From NCBI GenBank assembly GCA_035485575.1, contig DATHNW010000001.1, positions 1 through 64,000 of the forward strand: a stretch of 64,000 bases of DNA, in the 5' to 3' direction. Under the pieces are notes generated by a model. It ran no database searches. It was not told where the DNA came from and saw nothing but the letters and a program-made list of their open reading frames with translations. The position numbers and the translations under genes are program-made. This DNA is from DASRHD01 sp035485575 (GTDB taxonomy: Bacteria > Verrucomicrobiota > Verrucomicrobiia > Opitutales > Opitutaceae). Of the stretch, positions 56,749 through 64,000 are shown piece after piece. The first letter of the stretch is position 1, and each line of letters begins with the position of its first letter.

Positions 56749-57183
56749 ATGAAACCCGCCCATTTCCTCAAGCAGCTTGAACACGACCGCATCGTGGCCG
56801 CGATCGCCAGTGCCGAGAAGAAAACCTCCGGCGAAATCCGCGTGCTGGTCAGCCATCGCGAGGTGGCTGATCCCGTGGCCGCGGCGGAAAAAGCCTTTCT
56901 GCGCCTCAAGATGCAGAACACGCCCCACCGCAATGCCGTGTTGATTTTCGTCGCCCCGCGCAGCCGCCGCTTCGCCGTCATCGGCGACCAGGCTGTGCAT
57001 GAAAAATGCGGCGAGGCCTTCTGGTCGGAGCTGACCGCAGCCATGACCGACCACTTCAAGTCGGGACATTTCACCGACGGACTGCTCCACGGCATCGCGC
57101 GCGCCGGCGAACTGCTCGCCGCCTATTTCCCCCGCGATCCCAACAGCACAAACCATCTGCCTGATACGGTCATTGAGGATTGA
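56749..57183 (+). CDS. TPM-domain protein (short)
   Basis: 144 aa, a bare TPM domain without signal peptide or glycine tail: HDRIVAAIASAEKKTSGEIRVLVSH at the N terminus, RNAVLIFVAPRSRRFAVIGDQAVHEKCGEAFW in the centre and FTDGLLHGIARAGELLAAYFPR at the end. Twelve bp after the YgcG-type gene. Probably cytosolic and acts with LemA and the exported TPM partner. Confidence 0.92.
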   Translation: MKPAHFLKQLEHDRIVAAIASAEKKTSGEIRVLVSHREVADPVAAAEKAFLRLKMQNTPHRNAVLIFVAPRSRRFAVIGDQAVHEKCGEAFWSELTAAMTDHFKSGHFTDGLLHGIARAGELLAAYFPRDPNSTNHLPDTVIED

Positions 57184-57291
57184 CAGGCTGGTCTGTGCCC
57201 GGGCACGGAGATTCCGCTGGGTTGAATTTGGCGGTGGCTTGCCACTTTCCCCTTTCCAAGTGTGCTATGTTATCGCTGAACTCTCCACTTC

Positions 57292-58239
57292 ATGTCCGCC
57301 CCCACCATTGAAAATGTCGTCATCGTCGGCACCGGCTGCGCCGGTCTCACCGCCGCCATCTACACCGCGCGCGCCAACCTCGGGCCACTCGTGCTCGAAG
57401 GCTCGCTGCCCGGCGGCCAGCTCACGACGACGAGCGAGGTGGAAAATTTCCCTGGCTTTCCCGAGGGCGTGGACGGCTTCCAGCTCATGGACAACCTGCG
57501 CAAGCAGGCGACGAAGTTCGGCACGCGCTTCGAGCAGGCGCAGGTGCAGTCGGTCGATTTCAGCTCGATGCCGCGCAAACTCGTCTGTGCCGACCGCACG
57601 ATTCTCGCCCGGAGCGTGATCATCGCCACCGGCGCCTCGCCGCGCATGACCGGCGTGCCCGGCGAAAAGGAACTTTACGGCGGCAAGGGCGTCACGACCT
57701 GCGCGACGTGCGACGGCGCGTTTTATCGCAAGCAGGAGGTGGCGGTCATCGGCGGCGGCGACAGCGCGGCCGAGGAGGCGCTTTTCCTCACGCGTTTCGC
57801 CAGCAAGGTCTATCTCGTGCACCGCCGCGATGCGCTGCGCGCCTCGAAAATCATGGCCGATCGCGCGACGTCGCACCCAAAGATCCAGCCGGTGTGGGAC
57901 AGCGTGCCGGTCGAGGTGCTCGGCGTGAAAGAAGGCGCCGTCAGCGGCCTCAAGGTGAAAAACGTCAAGACCGGCGCCGAGTCGGTCCTGCCCGCCAGGG
58001 GCATTTTCGTCGCCATCGGCCACGTGCCCAACACCGCGCCGTTCGCGTCCGCGCTCGACGTGGATGAAAGCGGCTATTTCCTGCCCGTCGACAGCTCGCA
58101 GGTGCAGACGAAGGTACCCGGCGTTTATGTCGCGGGCGACTGCGCCGATCACATTTACCGCCAGGCCATCACCGCCGCGGGCATGGGTTGCCAGGCCGCG
58201 ATCGATGCCGAGCGCTGGCTGTCCGAGCACCACGGGTAA
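57292..58239 (+). CDS. trxB: Thioredoxin reductase
   Basis: 315-aa flavoprotein reducing thioredoxin with NADPH. FAD motif GTGCAGLTAAIYTARA at the N terminus; redox-active CATCDG near residue 140; NADPH motif VIGGGDSAAEEALFLTRFA near 155; FAD-binding C-terminal GVYVAGDCAD. Typical length. 113 bp upstream of the Fur-family gene, whose two palindromes lie in that gap. Confidence 0.96.
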   Translation: MSAPTIENVVIVGTGCAGLTAAIYTARANLGPLVLEGSLPGGQLTTTSEVENFPGFPEGVDGFQLMDNLRKQATKFGTRFEQAQVQSVDFSSMPRKLVCADRTILARSVIIATGASPRMTGVPGEKELYGGKGVTTCATCDGAFYRKQEVAVIGGGDSAAEEALFLTRFASKVYLVHRRDALRASKIMADRATSHPKIQPVWDSVPVEVLGVKEGAVSGLKVKNVKTGAESVLPARGIFVAIGHVPNTAPFASALDVDESGYFLPVDSSQVQTKVPGVYVAGDCADHIYRQAITAAGMGCQAAIDAERWLSEHHG

Positions 58240-58280
58240 GCCGCTGCAGAAAAACGGGAAGCAAACCGGCATCGCCGATT

Positions 58281-58295
58281 TTAGAATTATTCCAA
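58281..58295. promoter_or_regulatory. Fur/PerR-type 7-1-7 box 1
   Basis: TTAGAAT-T-ATTCCAA: a 7-1-7 inverted repeat with one mismatch, the architecture bound by Fur-family dimers. It lies 58-72 bp upstream of the Fur-like gene. Confidence 0.6.
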
Positions 58296-58309
58296 TTACG
58301 ACTTGCGAC

Positions 58310-58324
58310 TTGGAACCATTCCAA
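58310..58324. promoter_or_regulatory. Fur/PerR-type 7-1-7 box 2
   Basis: TTGGAAC-C-ATTCCAA: a second 7-1-7 inverted repeat sharing the right arm ATTCCAA with box 1, centre 29 bp downstream. It lies 29-43 bp before the Fur-like start, well placed for autoregulation. Confidence 0.6.
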
Positions 58325-58352
58325 TTTGTTTATCCTGCTCCCAGCTCCCAAA

Positions 58353-58784
58353 ATGAAAACGTCTCCGCTCACCCATGACGCGCTCTGCGCGAAGCTCGCC
58401 GGCAGCGGCTTGCGGGCCACCCGGCAGCGCGAGGTGGTTTACAATGTCGTCCTCGGCAAACGCGACCACCCTACCGCGGACGAGATTTTCGCCCGCGTAA
58501 AGCCCCGCCTGCCCGGCATTTCGCTGGCTACCGTTTACAACTGTCTCGAAACCCTCGTGCAATGCGGCCTCGTCCGGCAGGTCAACTTCGAGCGCGAGTC
58601 CACGCGCTACTGCCCGAATCTCCGCGAACACGCCCATTTTCACGACGACGCCACCGGCCAGGTGCACGACATCGAGCTCCCGCCCGACACCGTCTCCCGC
58701 CTGCGCCGCCTGCTGCCGCGCGGCTTCGATGCCGCCAGCGTCGAACTTTCCTTCCGCGGCCGCACCAAGACCTCGGCCAATTGA
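58353..58784 (+). CDS. Fur/PerR-family regulator lacking structural zinc cysteines
   Basis: 143 aa. Winged helix LRATRQREVVYNVVLGK, HPTADEIFARVK and ISLATVYNCLETLVQ is clearly Fur-family. Regulatory-metal residues are partly kept: His39, the His93-x-His95 pair and Asp106 (PerR His37, His91, His93, Asp104), but PerR Asp85 corresponds to Cys87. Both CxxC zinc motifs are missing: the first position reads DDAT and the protein ends at TKTSAN. It is followed after 45 bp by sufC, so it likely regulates the Suf operon and itself. Confidence 0.9.
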   Translation: MKTSPLTHDALCAKLAGSGLRATRQREVVYNVVLGKRDHPTADEIFARVKPRLPGISLATVYNCLETLVQCGLVRQVNFERESTRYCPNLREHAHFHDDATGQVHDIELPPDTVSRLRRLLPRGFDAASVELSFRGRTKTSAN

Positions 58785-58829
58785 ATTTTGTCCGCCCCTC
58801 CCCTCTTCTGACCCGCCACTTTCCCGCAC

Positions 58830-59591
58830 ATGTCTTCACTCGAAATCAAAAACCTCCACATCGCCATCGGCGAAAAGGAAATCGTCAAGGGCCTCACGCT
58901 CACCATCCGCCAAGGTGAGGTGCATGCCATCATGGGCCCCAATGGCACCGGCAAGTCCACGCTGGCCAAGGCCATCGCCGGCCACCCGGATTACGCGATC
59001 ACCAGCGGCGAGGTGCTCCTCGACGGCCGCTCGGTCCTCGAGCTGGAACCCGACGAGCGCGCCCGCGCCGGCCTTTTCCTCGCGTTCCAGTACCCGAGCG
59101 AAATCCCCGGCGTGAGCATCGCCAACTTCCTCCGCGCCGCGCTGCAGGCCCGCCTCGGCGAGGGCGAGGAGCTCGACGCCACGGCCTACTACAAGCGGCT
59201 CTATGAGAAAATGGACCTGCTCAAGATCGACCGCAAATTCACCGCGCGCTCGGTCAACGAGGGTTTTTCGGGCGGCGAAAAGAAACGCTGCGAAATTTTG
59301 CAAATGGCCATGCTCGCGCCAAAGTTCGCGCTGATGGACGAGACCGACTCCGGCCTGGACATCGACGCGCTCCGCATCGTGGCCCAGGGCGTCGAGCACA
59401 TGCGCGGCCCCGGCCTCGGCGTCCTCCTCATCACCCACTACCAGCGCCTGCTCGACTACATCGTGCCCGACCATGTGCACGTCATGTACGACGGCCGCAT
59501 CGTCAAAAGCGGCGACAAGTCCCTCGCCCTCGAGCTCGAGGCCAAGGGCTACGACTGGGTCAAGCAGGAGCTCACGGCCCTTAAATCCTGA
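58830..59591 (+). CDS. sufC: Fe-S assembly ATPase SufC
   Basis: 253-aa ABC-type ATPase of the SufBC2D scaffold. Walker A GPNGTGKSTLAKAI near residue 36, the SufC-typical FLAFQYPSEIPGVS, signature FSGGEKKRCEILQ, Walker B FALMDETDSGLDIDAL and the switch His in LLITHYQRLL. It energises iron-sulfur cluster assembly with SufB and SufD encoded downstream. First gene of the assembly operon after the Fur-like regulator. Confidence 0.98.
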   Translation: MSSLEIKNLHIAIGEKEIVKGLTLTIRQGEVHAIMGPNGTGKSTLAKAIAGHPDYAITSGEVLLDGRSVLELEPDERARAGLFLAFQYPSEIPGVSIANFLRAALQARLGEGEELDATAYYKRLYEKMDLLKIDRKFTARSVNEGFSGGEKKRCEILQMAMLAPKFALMDETDSGLDIDALRIVAQGVEHMRGPGLGVLLITHYQRLLDYIVPDHVHVMYDGRIVKSGDKSLALELEAKGYDWVKQELTALKS

Positions 59592-59601
59592 TTTTCCCAC
59601 C

Positions 59602-61047
59602 ATGTCCGACCTCACCGGAACCAATATTCTCGAGACCCCCGCCGCCGACAATCCCGTCATCGGCATCGACCAGTCGTCGGGCAACTTCAGCTACGACGTC
59701 AAGTACGAGCTCGACGCCGGCACGGGCCTCAACGCACGCACCGTCGATTACATCTCGTCGGTGAAAAAGGAGGCGTCGTGGCTGCATGACTTCCGCCAGA
59801 GCGCGCTGAAGGTATTTGAGTCGAGGCCGCTCCCGACGCACTGGGCCACGCGCGACCTCGAAAACATCGACTTCAACAAGATCCGTTACTACCTCGCGAG
59901 CGGCCAGAAGCCCAAGCGCACGTGGGACGAGGTGCCCGACGACATCAAGAAAACCTTCGAGCGCCTCGGCATTCCCGAGCAGGAGCGCAAGTTTCTCTCC
60001 GGCGTCGAGGCCCAGTTCGACAGCGAGGCCGCCTACTCCAACATCAAGGAGGCCGTCTCGAAGCAGGGCGTCATCTTCGTCAACTCCACCGAGGCCCTGC
60101 GCGAGCACCCGGAGATTTTCCGCAAGTGGTTCGGCAAGGTCATCCCGACCGGCGACAACAAGTTCTCCGCGCTCAACAGTGCCGTGTTCTCCGGCGGCTC
60201 GTTCATCTACGTACCGCCCGGCGTGAAGGTTTCGCACCCGCTGCAGGCCTACTTCCGCATCAACGCGGAAAACTTCGGCCAGTTCGAGCGCACGCTCATC
60301 ATCGCCGACGAGGGCAGCGAGGTCACCTACATGGAAGGCTGCACCGCGCCGAAATTCTCCACCTCCACGCTGCACAGCGCCGTGGTCGAGCTGGTCGCGC
60401 TCAAGGGCGCGAAAATCCAGTACATCACCGTCCAGAACTGGGCGAACAACGTCTTCAATCTCGTGACCAAGCGCGGCCTCGCCCACGAGGAAGCCGAGAT
60501 CAAGTGGATCGACTGCAACATCGGCTCGCGCCTGACAATGAAGTACCCCGGCGTCGTGCTCAAGGGCCGCAAGGCCCGCGGCGAAGTCCTCTCCATCGCC
60601 CTCGCCAACGACGGCCAGCACCAGGACACCGGCGCGAAGATGATCCATGCGGCCGACGAGACCACCTCGAACATCATCGCGAAATCCATCTCCGTCGGCC
60701 AGGGCCGCTCCACCTACCGCGGCCTCGTGCATATCCCGCGGCACCTCAAGGGCTGCAAGAACAACACCGAGTGCGACGCCCTCCTCATCAACACCAACTC
60801 GCGCACCGACACCTATCCCGCCATCACCGTGCGCGGCGACGCCAACGCCGTGCAGCACGAGGCCAGCGTGTCGAAGGTCAGTGAGGAAATGATTTTCTAC
60901 ATGCTGCAACGCGGACTTACCGAGGGTCAGGCCATGAGCCTTGCCGTGAACGGCTTCGTCAACGACCTCGTGCGCCAGTTTCCGATGGAATACTCCGTCG
61001 AGCTCAAGCGCCTCATCGACCTCGAAATGGAAGGTTCGGTCGGCTGA
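59602..61047 (+). CDS. sufB: Fe-S assembly scaffold SufB
   Basis: 481-aa core scaffold. VIFVNSTEALREHPEIFRKW, FSGGSFIYVPPGVKVSHPLQAYFRIN, EGCTAPKFSTSTLHSAVVE (Cys cluster site) and the beta-helix core LNTNSRTDTYP-type stretch INTNSRTDTYPAITVRGD, ending MSLAVNGFVNDLVRQFPMEYSVELKRLI. ATG at 59602 is 10 bp after sufC and begins the conserved N terminus. Complete. Confidence 0.98.
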   Translation: MSDLTGTNILETPAADNPVIGIDQSSGNFSYDVKYELDAGTGLNARTVDYISSVKKEASWLHDFRQSALKVFESRPLPTHWATRDLENIDFNKIRYYLASGQKPKRTWDEVPDDIKKTFERLGIPEQERKFLSGVEAQFDSEAAYSNIKEAVSKQGVIFVNSTEALREHPEIFRKWFGKVIPTGDNKFSALNSAVFSGGSFIYVPPGVKVSHPLQAYFRINAENFGQFERTLIIADEGSEVTYMEGCTAPKFSTSTLHSAVVELVALKGAKIQYITVQNWANNVFNLVTKRGLAHEEAEIKWIDCNIGSRLTMKYPGVVLKGRKARGEVLSIALANDGQHQDTGAKMIHAADETTSNIIAKSISVGQGRSTYRGLVHIPRHLKGCKNNTECDALLINTNSRTDTYPAITVRGDANAVQHEASVSKVSEEMIFYMLQRGLTEGQAMSLAVNGFVNDLVRQFPMEYSVELKRLIDLEMEGSVG

Positions 61048-61130
61048 TCAAAAATCTTAAGCAGGAGACCATGAAACCCGGGGTTTTCCCGGCCTCGTGG
61101 CTCCTTCTTAAAAACTGAATTTTATTTTCC

Positions 61131-62450
61131 GTGAGCACCCTCGCTTTGTCCGAAACCAAAACCGCCTCGCCCAACGGCAGCTTCACCGCCGGTGTCCTGG
61201 CCGCGCATCTCGCATCACTCTCCCACCTTCCCAAGTGGTGGCTCGACCTCAAGCGCGAGGCCTGGAACCGATTCATCGCGCTGCCGCTGCCCCGGCGCAC
61301 TGACGAATTCTGGCGCTTCAGCAACGTCGCCGGCGTGCAGCTCGAGGGCTACGCACTCGCACCGGAAAAAGCCGCGGCCTCCACCCGGCCGCCCTTCGCG
61401 GCCGCCGCCGAACTGGCCTTCGCCAACAACCGCCCCGTCTTCACCTCGCCCCTGCCGGCCGATCTGGCCGCCCGCGGCGTCATTTTTGCCCCGCTCGAAG
61501 ATGCCCTGGTGAAACACCCCGATCTCGTGCGCCGCTACTTCCAGGCGCAGGCCGCCAATCTCGGCGCCGATAAATTCGCCGCACTCAACGCCGCGCTTAC
61601 CTCGAGCGGCGCGTTTCTTTACGTACCGCGCGGGGTCGAGATCGCCGCGCCCTTTGTCGTCACGCATGCCGCGGCCGGCGTGGGCTCGGCCGTGTTTCCG
61701 CACACCATCGCCATCGTGGAAGACCACGCCAAAGTCGCGCTCGTCGAGTTTTTCCTCTCGGCGGACGAGACCGGGATTCTTTCCTCCGGGGTGAACGACC
61801 TTCATGCCGGCCCCGGCGCGCAGCTCACCTATGTCGCCGCGCAGAACTGGTCGCGCGACGCGCTTTCGTTCCAAAGCAACGCCACCACCGTGCAGCGCGA
61901 TGCGCGCGTGCTCTCACTCAACGTCCACCTCGGCGGCCGGCTGGCACGGCACGAATCGCACAGCCGCCTGCAGGGGCCTGGCGCGCACAGCGAAATGCTC
62001 GCGCTCACCATCGCGCAGGACGCGCAGGTCTTCGACCAGCGCACGCTCCAGACCCACCAGGCGCCCAACACCAGCTCGAATCTCCTCTACAAAAACGCCC
62101 TGCTCGACCAGGCGCGCACGATTTTCTCCGGTCTCATTGTCGTCGATCCCGACGCGCAGAAGACCGACGCCTACCAGAGCAACCGCAACCTCGTGCTTTC
62201 GCCCGAGGCTGAGGCCAGTTCGCTGCCCGGCCTGGAAATCCAGGCCAACGACGTCCGCTGCACCCACGGCGCGACCACCGGCCACGTGGACGACGAGCAA
62301 TTGTTCTACCTCGAGTCCCGCGGCATCCATCCGGCGACCGGCCGCAAGCTGCTCGTCTTCGGCTTCTTCGAGGAGGTCCTCGGCAAGCTCGAGAATGAAG
62401 AACTGCACGCCGCGCTGCGTGAATTGATCCAATCGAAATTTAAAAAATGA
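61131..62450 (+). CDS. sufD: Fe-S assembly protein SufD
   Basis: 439-aa SufB paralogue. Recognisable by FLYVPRGVEIAAPFVVTHAA, THQAPNTSSNLLYKNALLDQARTIFSGLIVV and the C-terminal HGATTGHVDDEQLFYLESRG. GTG start at 61131, 83 bp after sufB; the N-terminal about 60 residues are less conserved, so the start is slightly uncertain. Forms the SufBC2D complex with the two preceding genes. Confidence 0.96.
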   Translation: MSTLALSETKTASPNGSFTAGVLAAHLASLSHLPKWWLDLKREAWNRFIALPLPRRTDEFWRFSNVAGVQLEGYALAPEKAAASTRPPFAAAAELAFANNRPVFTSPLPADLAARGVIFAPLEDALVKHPDLVRRYFQAQAANLGADKFAALNAALTSSGAFLYVPRGVEIAAPFVVTHAAAGVGSAVFPHTIAIVEDHAKVALVEFFLSADETGILSSGVNDLHAGPGAQLTYVAAQNWSRDALSFQSNATTVQRDARVLSLNVHLGGRLARHESHSRLQGPGAHSEMLALTIAQDAQVFDQRTLQTHQAPNTSSNLLYKNALLDQARTIFSGLIVVDPDAQKTDAYQSNRNLVLSPEAEASSLPGLEIQANDVRCTHGATTGHVDDEQLFYLESRGIHPATGRKLLVFGFFEEVLGKLENEELHAALRELIQSKFKK

Positions 62451-62454
62451 CATT

Positions 62455-62551
62455 AAGCGCAAAGACGCGAAGTCGCAAAGCGCGACTGCCGAAGCAAACA
62501 AATGGTTTGGCTCTCCAAGCCTGAACCTTGCAGCTTCGCGTCTTTGCGCTT
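62455..62551. repeat. 18-bp perfect inverted repeat between sufD and sufT-like gene
   Basis: AAGCGCAAAGACGCGAAG (62455-62472) and its exact complement CTTCGCGTCTTTGCGCTT (62534-62551) enclose 61 bp. The left arm starts 5 bp after the sufD stop. Belongs to the 'gcgtctttgcgc' family of dispersed elements; could form a long hairpin within the operon transcript. Confidence 0.75.
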
Positions 62552-62566
62552 CAATTTTATAGTGCC

Positions 62567-63109
62567 ATGACCAAAGAACGCACCCTTTCCCGCGACGTCG
62601 CCGTCACACAGATCCCCAGCGGCGACAAGCAGGCGCTCACCGCCGGCACGCGCGTTTTCATCCACCAGACACTCGGCGGCAGCTACACCGTGCAGACCGA
62701 TTTCGGTCTCTTCCGCATCGACGGCAAGGACGCCGACGCGCTGGGCGAACAAGCCGCGGACACGTCGGTGACGGCGACGCCGCTCGCCGATGGCGCACCC
62801 AACCCTGAGGCGGTCTGGGACCAGCTCCGCAAGGTTTTCGACCCCGAGATTCCGGTGAACATCGTGGACCTCGGCCTCGTTTACTCGATGGACATCGAGA
62901 AACTCGAGGCCGGCGGCCACAAGGTCAGCGTGGCCATGACCCTGACGGCGCCCGGCTGCGGCATGGGGCCGGCCATTGCCGAGGATGCCAAGGGCAAAAT
63001 CCTGCTGCTGCCCGGCGTGGCCGACGCCGATGTGCGCATCACCTGGGAGCCGGCCTGGAACCAGTCGATGATTTCAGAGGAAGGCAAAATGAAGCTCGGC
63101 CTCATTTGA
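62567..63109 (+). CDS. sufT: SufT-type (DUF59/MIP18) Fe-S assembly protein
   Basis: 180 aa. The C-terminal MIP18 domain (residues about 80-180) shows VFDPEIPVNIVDLGLVYSM, TLTAPGCGMGPAIAED with the conserved Cys, and VRITWEPAWNQSMISEEGKMKLGL. The N-terminal 70 residues match the extension of SufT proteins (GTRVFIHQTLGGSYTVQTD). Involved in Fe-S maturation with SufBCD. ATG at 62567; an earlier in-frame ATG at 62528 falls inside the inverted-repeat region and is unlikely. Confidence 0.93.
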   Translation: MTKERTLSRDVAVTQIPSGDKQALTAGTRVFIHQTLGGSYTVQTDFGLFRIDGKDADALGEQAADTSVTATPLADGAPNPEAVWDQLRKVFDPEIPVNIVDLGLVYSMDIEKLEAGGHKVSVAMTLTAPGCGMGPAIAEDAKGKILLLPGVADADVRITWEPAWNQSMISEEGKMKLGLI

Positions 63110-63178
63110 CCGCACCAGCCGTGAAAATTCCACGCTTTCCAGTTTACAAAACACCCTCCTCAAGCACGTTTCTTCTCC

Positions 63179-63829
63179 ATGAATTTCTCCAATCTGCAGC
63201 CCGCCTCCACCCCGCCCGCCCCGCGTTTTGACGACGATGATGACGAGCACGAGGCAGAGGACAAAGCCTTGGTCTCGCCCCCATCCATCGGCGCGCTGAT
63301 CCAGAAAAGATTCCTCGAGCAGCGGAAAATCTTCCTGTGGGGCGCCGTGACCGACGAGTCGGCCAAGGACATGACCGAGAAGTTGCTTTACCTCGAGACC
63401 GTCGCGCCCGGCAAGGACATCACGTTTTATCTCAACACCCCCGGTGGCTCCATCACGGCGGGCATGGCCATCTTCGATACGCTGAAGCTCATCAGCTCGC
63501 CCATCACGATTGTCGTCACCGGCATGGCTGCATCCATGGGCTCCATCCTGCTCTGCGGCGCCGCCAAGGGCCGCCGCCTGCTCTATCCGCATGCCCGCGT
63601 GCTCATCCACCAGCCGCTCATCTCCGGCCGCTTCATCGGCCCCGCCACGGACATCAACATCCAGGCCCAGGAGATGGAAAAGCTCCGCGCCGAGCTGAAT
63701 GAAATCCTCGCCACCGCCTCTGGCCAGCCCATCGACAAGGTGGCCCGCGACAGCGACCGCGATTTCTATCTCAACGCGAAGGAAGCGATCGCCTACGGCC
63801 TGGCCGACAAAATCGTGGAAAAGATCTGA
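63179..63829 (+). CDS. clpP: ATP-dependent Clp protease proteolytic subunit
   Basis: 216-aa serine peptidase. An acidic, proline-rich N-terminal extension of about 35 residues (PRFDDDDDEHEAEDKAL) precedes the ClpP fold: RKIFLWGAVTDESAK, ITFYLNTPGGSITAGMAIFDTL, catalytic Ser in GMAASMGSILL, catalytic His in RVLIHQPL, then DRDFYLNAKEAIAYGLAD with the Asp region. The acidic extension is unusual and may affect maturation. No clpX follows within the window. Confidence 0.94.
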   Translation: MNFSNLQPASTPPAPRFDDDDDEHEAEDKALVSPPSIGALIQKRFLEQRKIFLWGAVTDESAKDMTEKLLYLETVAPGKDITFYLNTPGGSITAGMAIFDTLKLISSPITIVVTGMAASMGSILLCGAAKGRRLLYPHARVLIHQPLISGRFIGPATDINIQAQEMEKLRAELNEILATASGQPIDKVARDSDRDFYLNAKEAIAYGLADKIVEKI

Positions 63830-63850
63830 GCCACGCAGCCCGGAGCACGG

Positions 63851-64000
63851 CTAGTTTCCCTCGAGGTTCGGCAAGGGCATCTCTTCTTCCCACTGCGCAG
63901 CCTGGGCGGAATCGTGCGCCTGCAGCGCAATGTCCCGCGCCGCGCGCAACCACGCTGTCCGTGCGGCGGGCGGCATGCCGTCGGCCGCCAGCAGGTTTTT
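63851..64000 (-). CDS. C-terminal end of an unidentified protein (5' part outside window)
   Basis: The last 49 residues before a TAG stop at 63851, read from the right edge inwards: helical, Ala-rich (ARTAWLRAARDIALQAHDSA) and ending EEEMPLPNLEGN. The helix-turn pattern could be the tail of a TPR-like protein, but too little is visible for a call. Convergent with clpP, 21 bp apart. Confidence 0.6.
   Translation of the reverse strand, partial: KNLLAADGMPPAARTAWLRAARDIALQAHDSAQAAQWEEEMPLPNLEGN

Overview
This window is visibly GC-rich chromosomal DNA with densely packed genes. Nothing in it fixes the taxonomy. The mix of a secreted pectin/rhamnogalacturonan-degrading cluster, a SufCBD operon with its own Fur-like regulator, KorAB, PPDK and small stress proteins (CsbD, DUF892, DUF2934) would fit a Verrucomicrobiota bacterium of the Opitutaceae type. 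That placement is inference; no rRNA gene is present. No IS element, CRISPR array or prophage was seen. One tRNA was found (tRNA-Gln, TTG anticodon).

Region 1 (1-16.8 kb, all minus strand) is a nitrogen-scavenging locus made of three convoys. (i) UAAP1-UAAP2-urea/guanidine carboxylase-allophanate hydrolase (6242 down to 1). (ii) A seven-gene, mostly overlapping operon: Rieske oxygenase, SDR, FGE/SUMF1-like protein, TIM-barrel protein, creatininase-family amidohydrolase, type III glutamine synthetase and a NikR-like ribbon-helix-helix regulator (12726 down to 6345). (iii) An ABC importer (binding protein, permease, ATPase) with a polysaccharide-deacetylase-family hydrolase (16748 down to 12813). 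Directly upstream of each convoy lies one copy of the same element: two 7-mers GT(G/A)TTAC in direct orientation separated by exactly 14 bp. The three copies tie the operons into one regulon. The NikR-like protein at the end of operon (ii) is the obvious candidate binder, and it has Tyr where NikR has its nickel-ligand Cys. This is the strongest candidate for an undescribed system here: uptake of an unknown guanidino/ureido-type compound, its trimming by operon (ii), and final breakdown through carboxylation to allophanate, ammonia and CO2.

Region 2 (17-26.7 kb, plus strand) encodes secreted carbohydrate enzymes: a Tat-exported Gfo/Idh/MocA oxidoreductase, a GH95-like protein, a GH105 unsaturated rhamnogalacturonyl hydrolase, a GH28 polygalacturonase-type enzyme, a CE15-type esterase and a large secreted protein I do not recognise. 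Region 3 (26.8-35.2 kb) holds PPDK, a VOC protein, a WYL regulator with an SRPBCC protein, an aldo/keto reductase and a cluster of small stress-type proteins (DUF2934, two CsbD paralogues, DUF892, a small basic protein).

Region 4 (35.2-38.6 kb) is a compact, visibly less GC-rich restriction-modification island: C protein with a textbook C-box, C5-methyltransferase, MvaI/BcnI-like endonuclease and Vsr. It is followed by AT-rich DNA with a perfect palindrome in front of an unknown 323-aa protein. Region 5 (39.7-48.98 kb) has KorAB, HflX, YdcF, tRNA-Gln, an unusual fusion of a fatty-acid-hydroxylase-type domain to a hemolysin-III/PAQR membrane domain, and a DEAD-box helicase.

Region 6 (49.3-64 kb) is housekeeping: pyrH-frr-proB-uvrD/pcrA, an orphan PD-(D/E)XK-like protein, LemA plus two TPM-domain proteins, trxB, a Fur-family regulator preceded by two 7-1-7 palindromes, sufC-sufB-sufD-sufT, clpP and the tail of one further gene. 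Several short dispersed intergenic repeats occur between about 30 and 62.6 kb.
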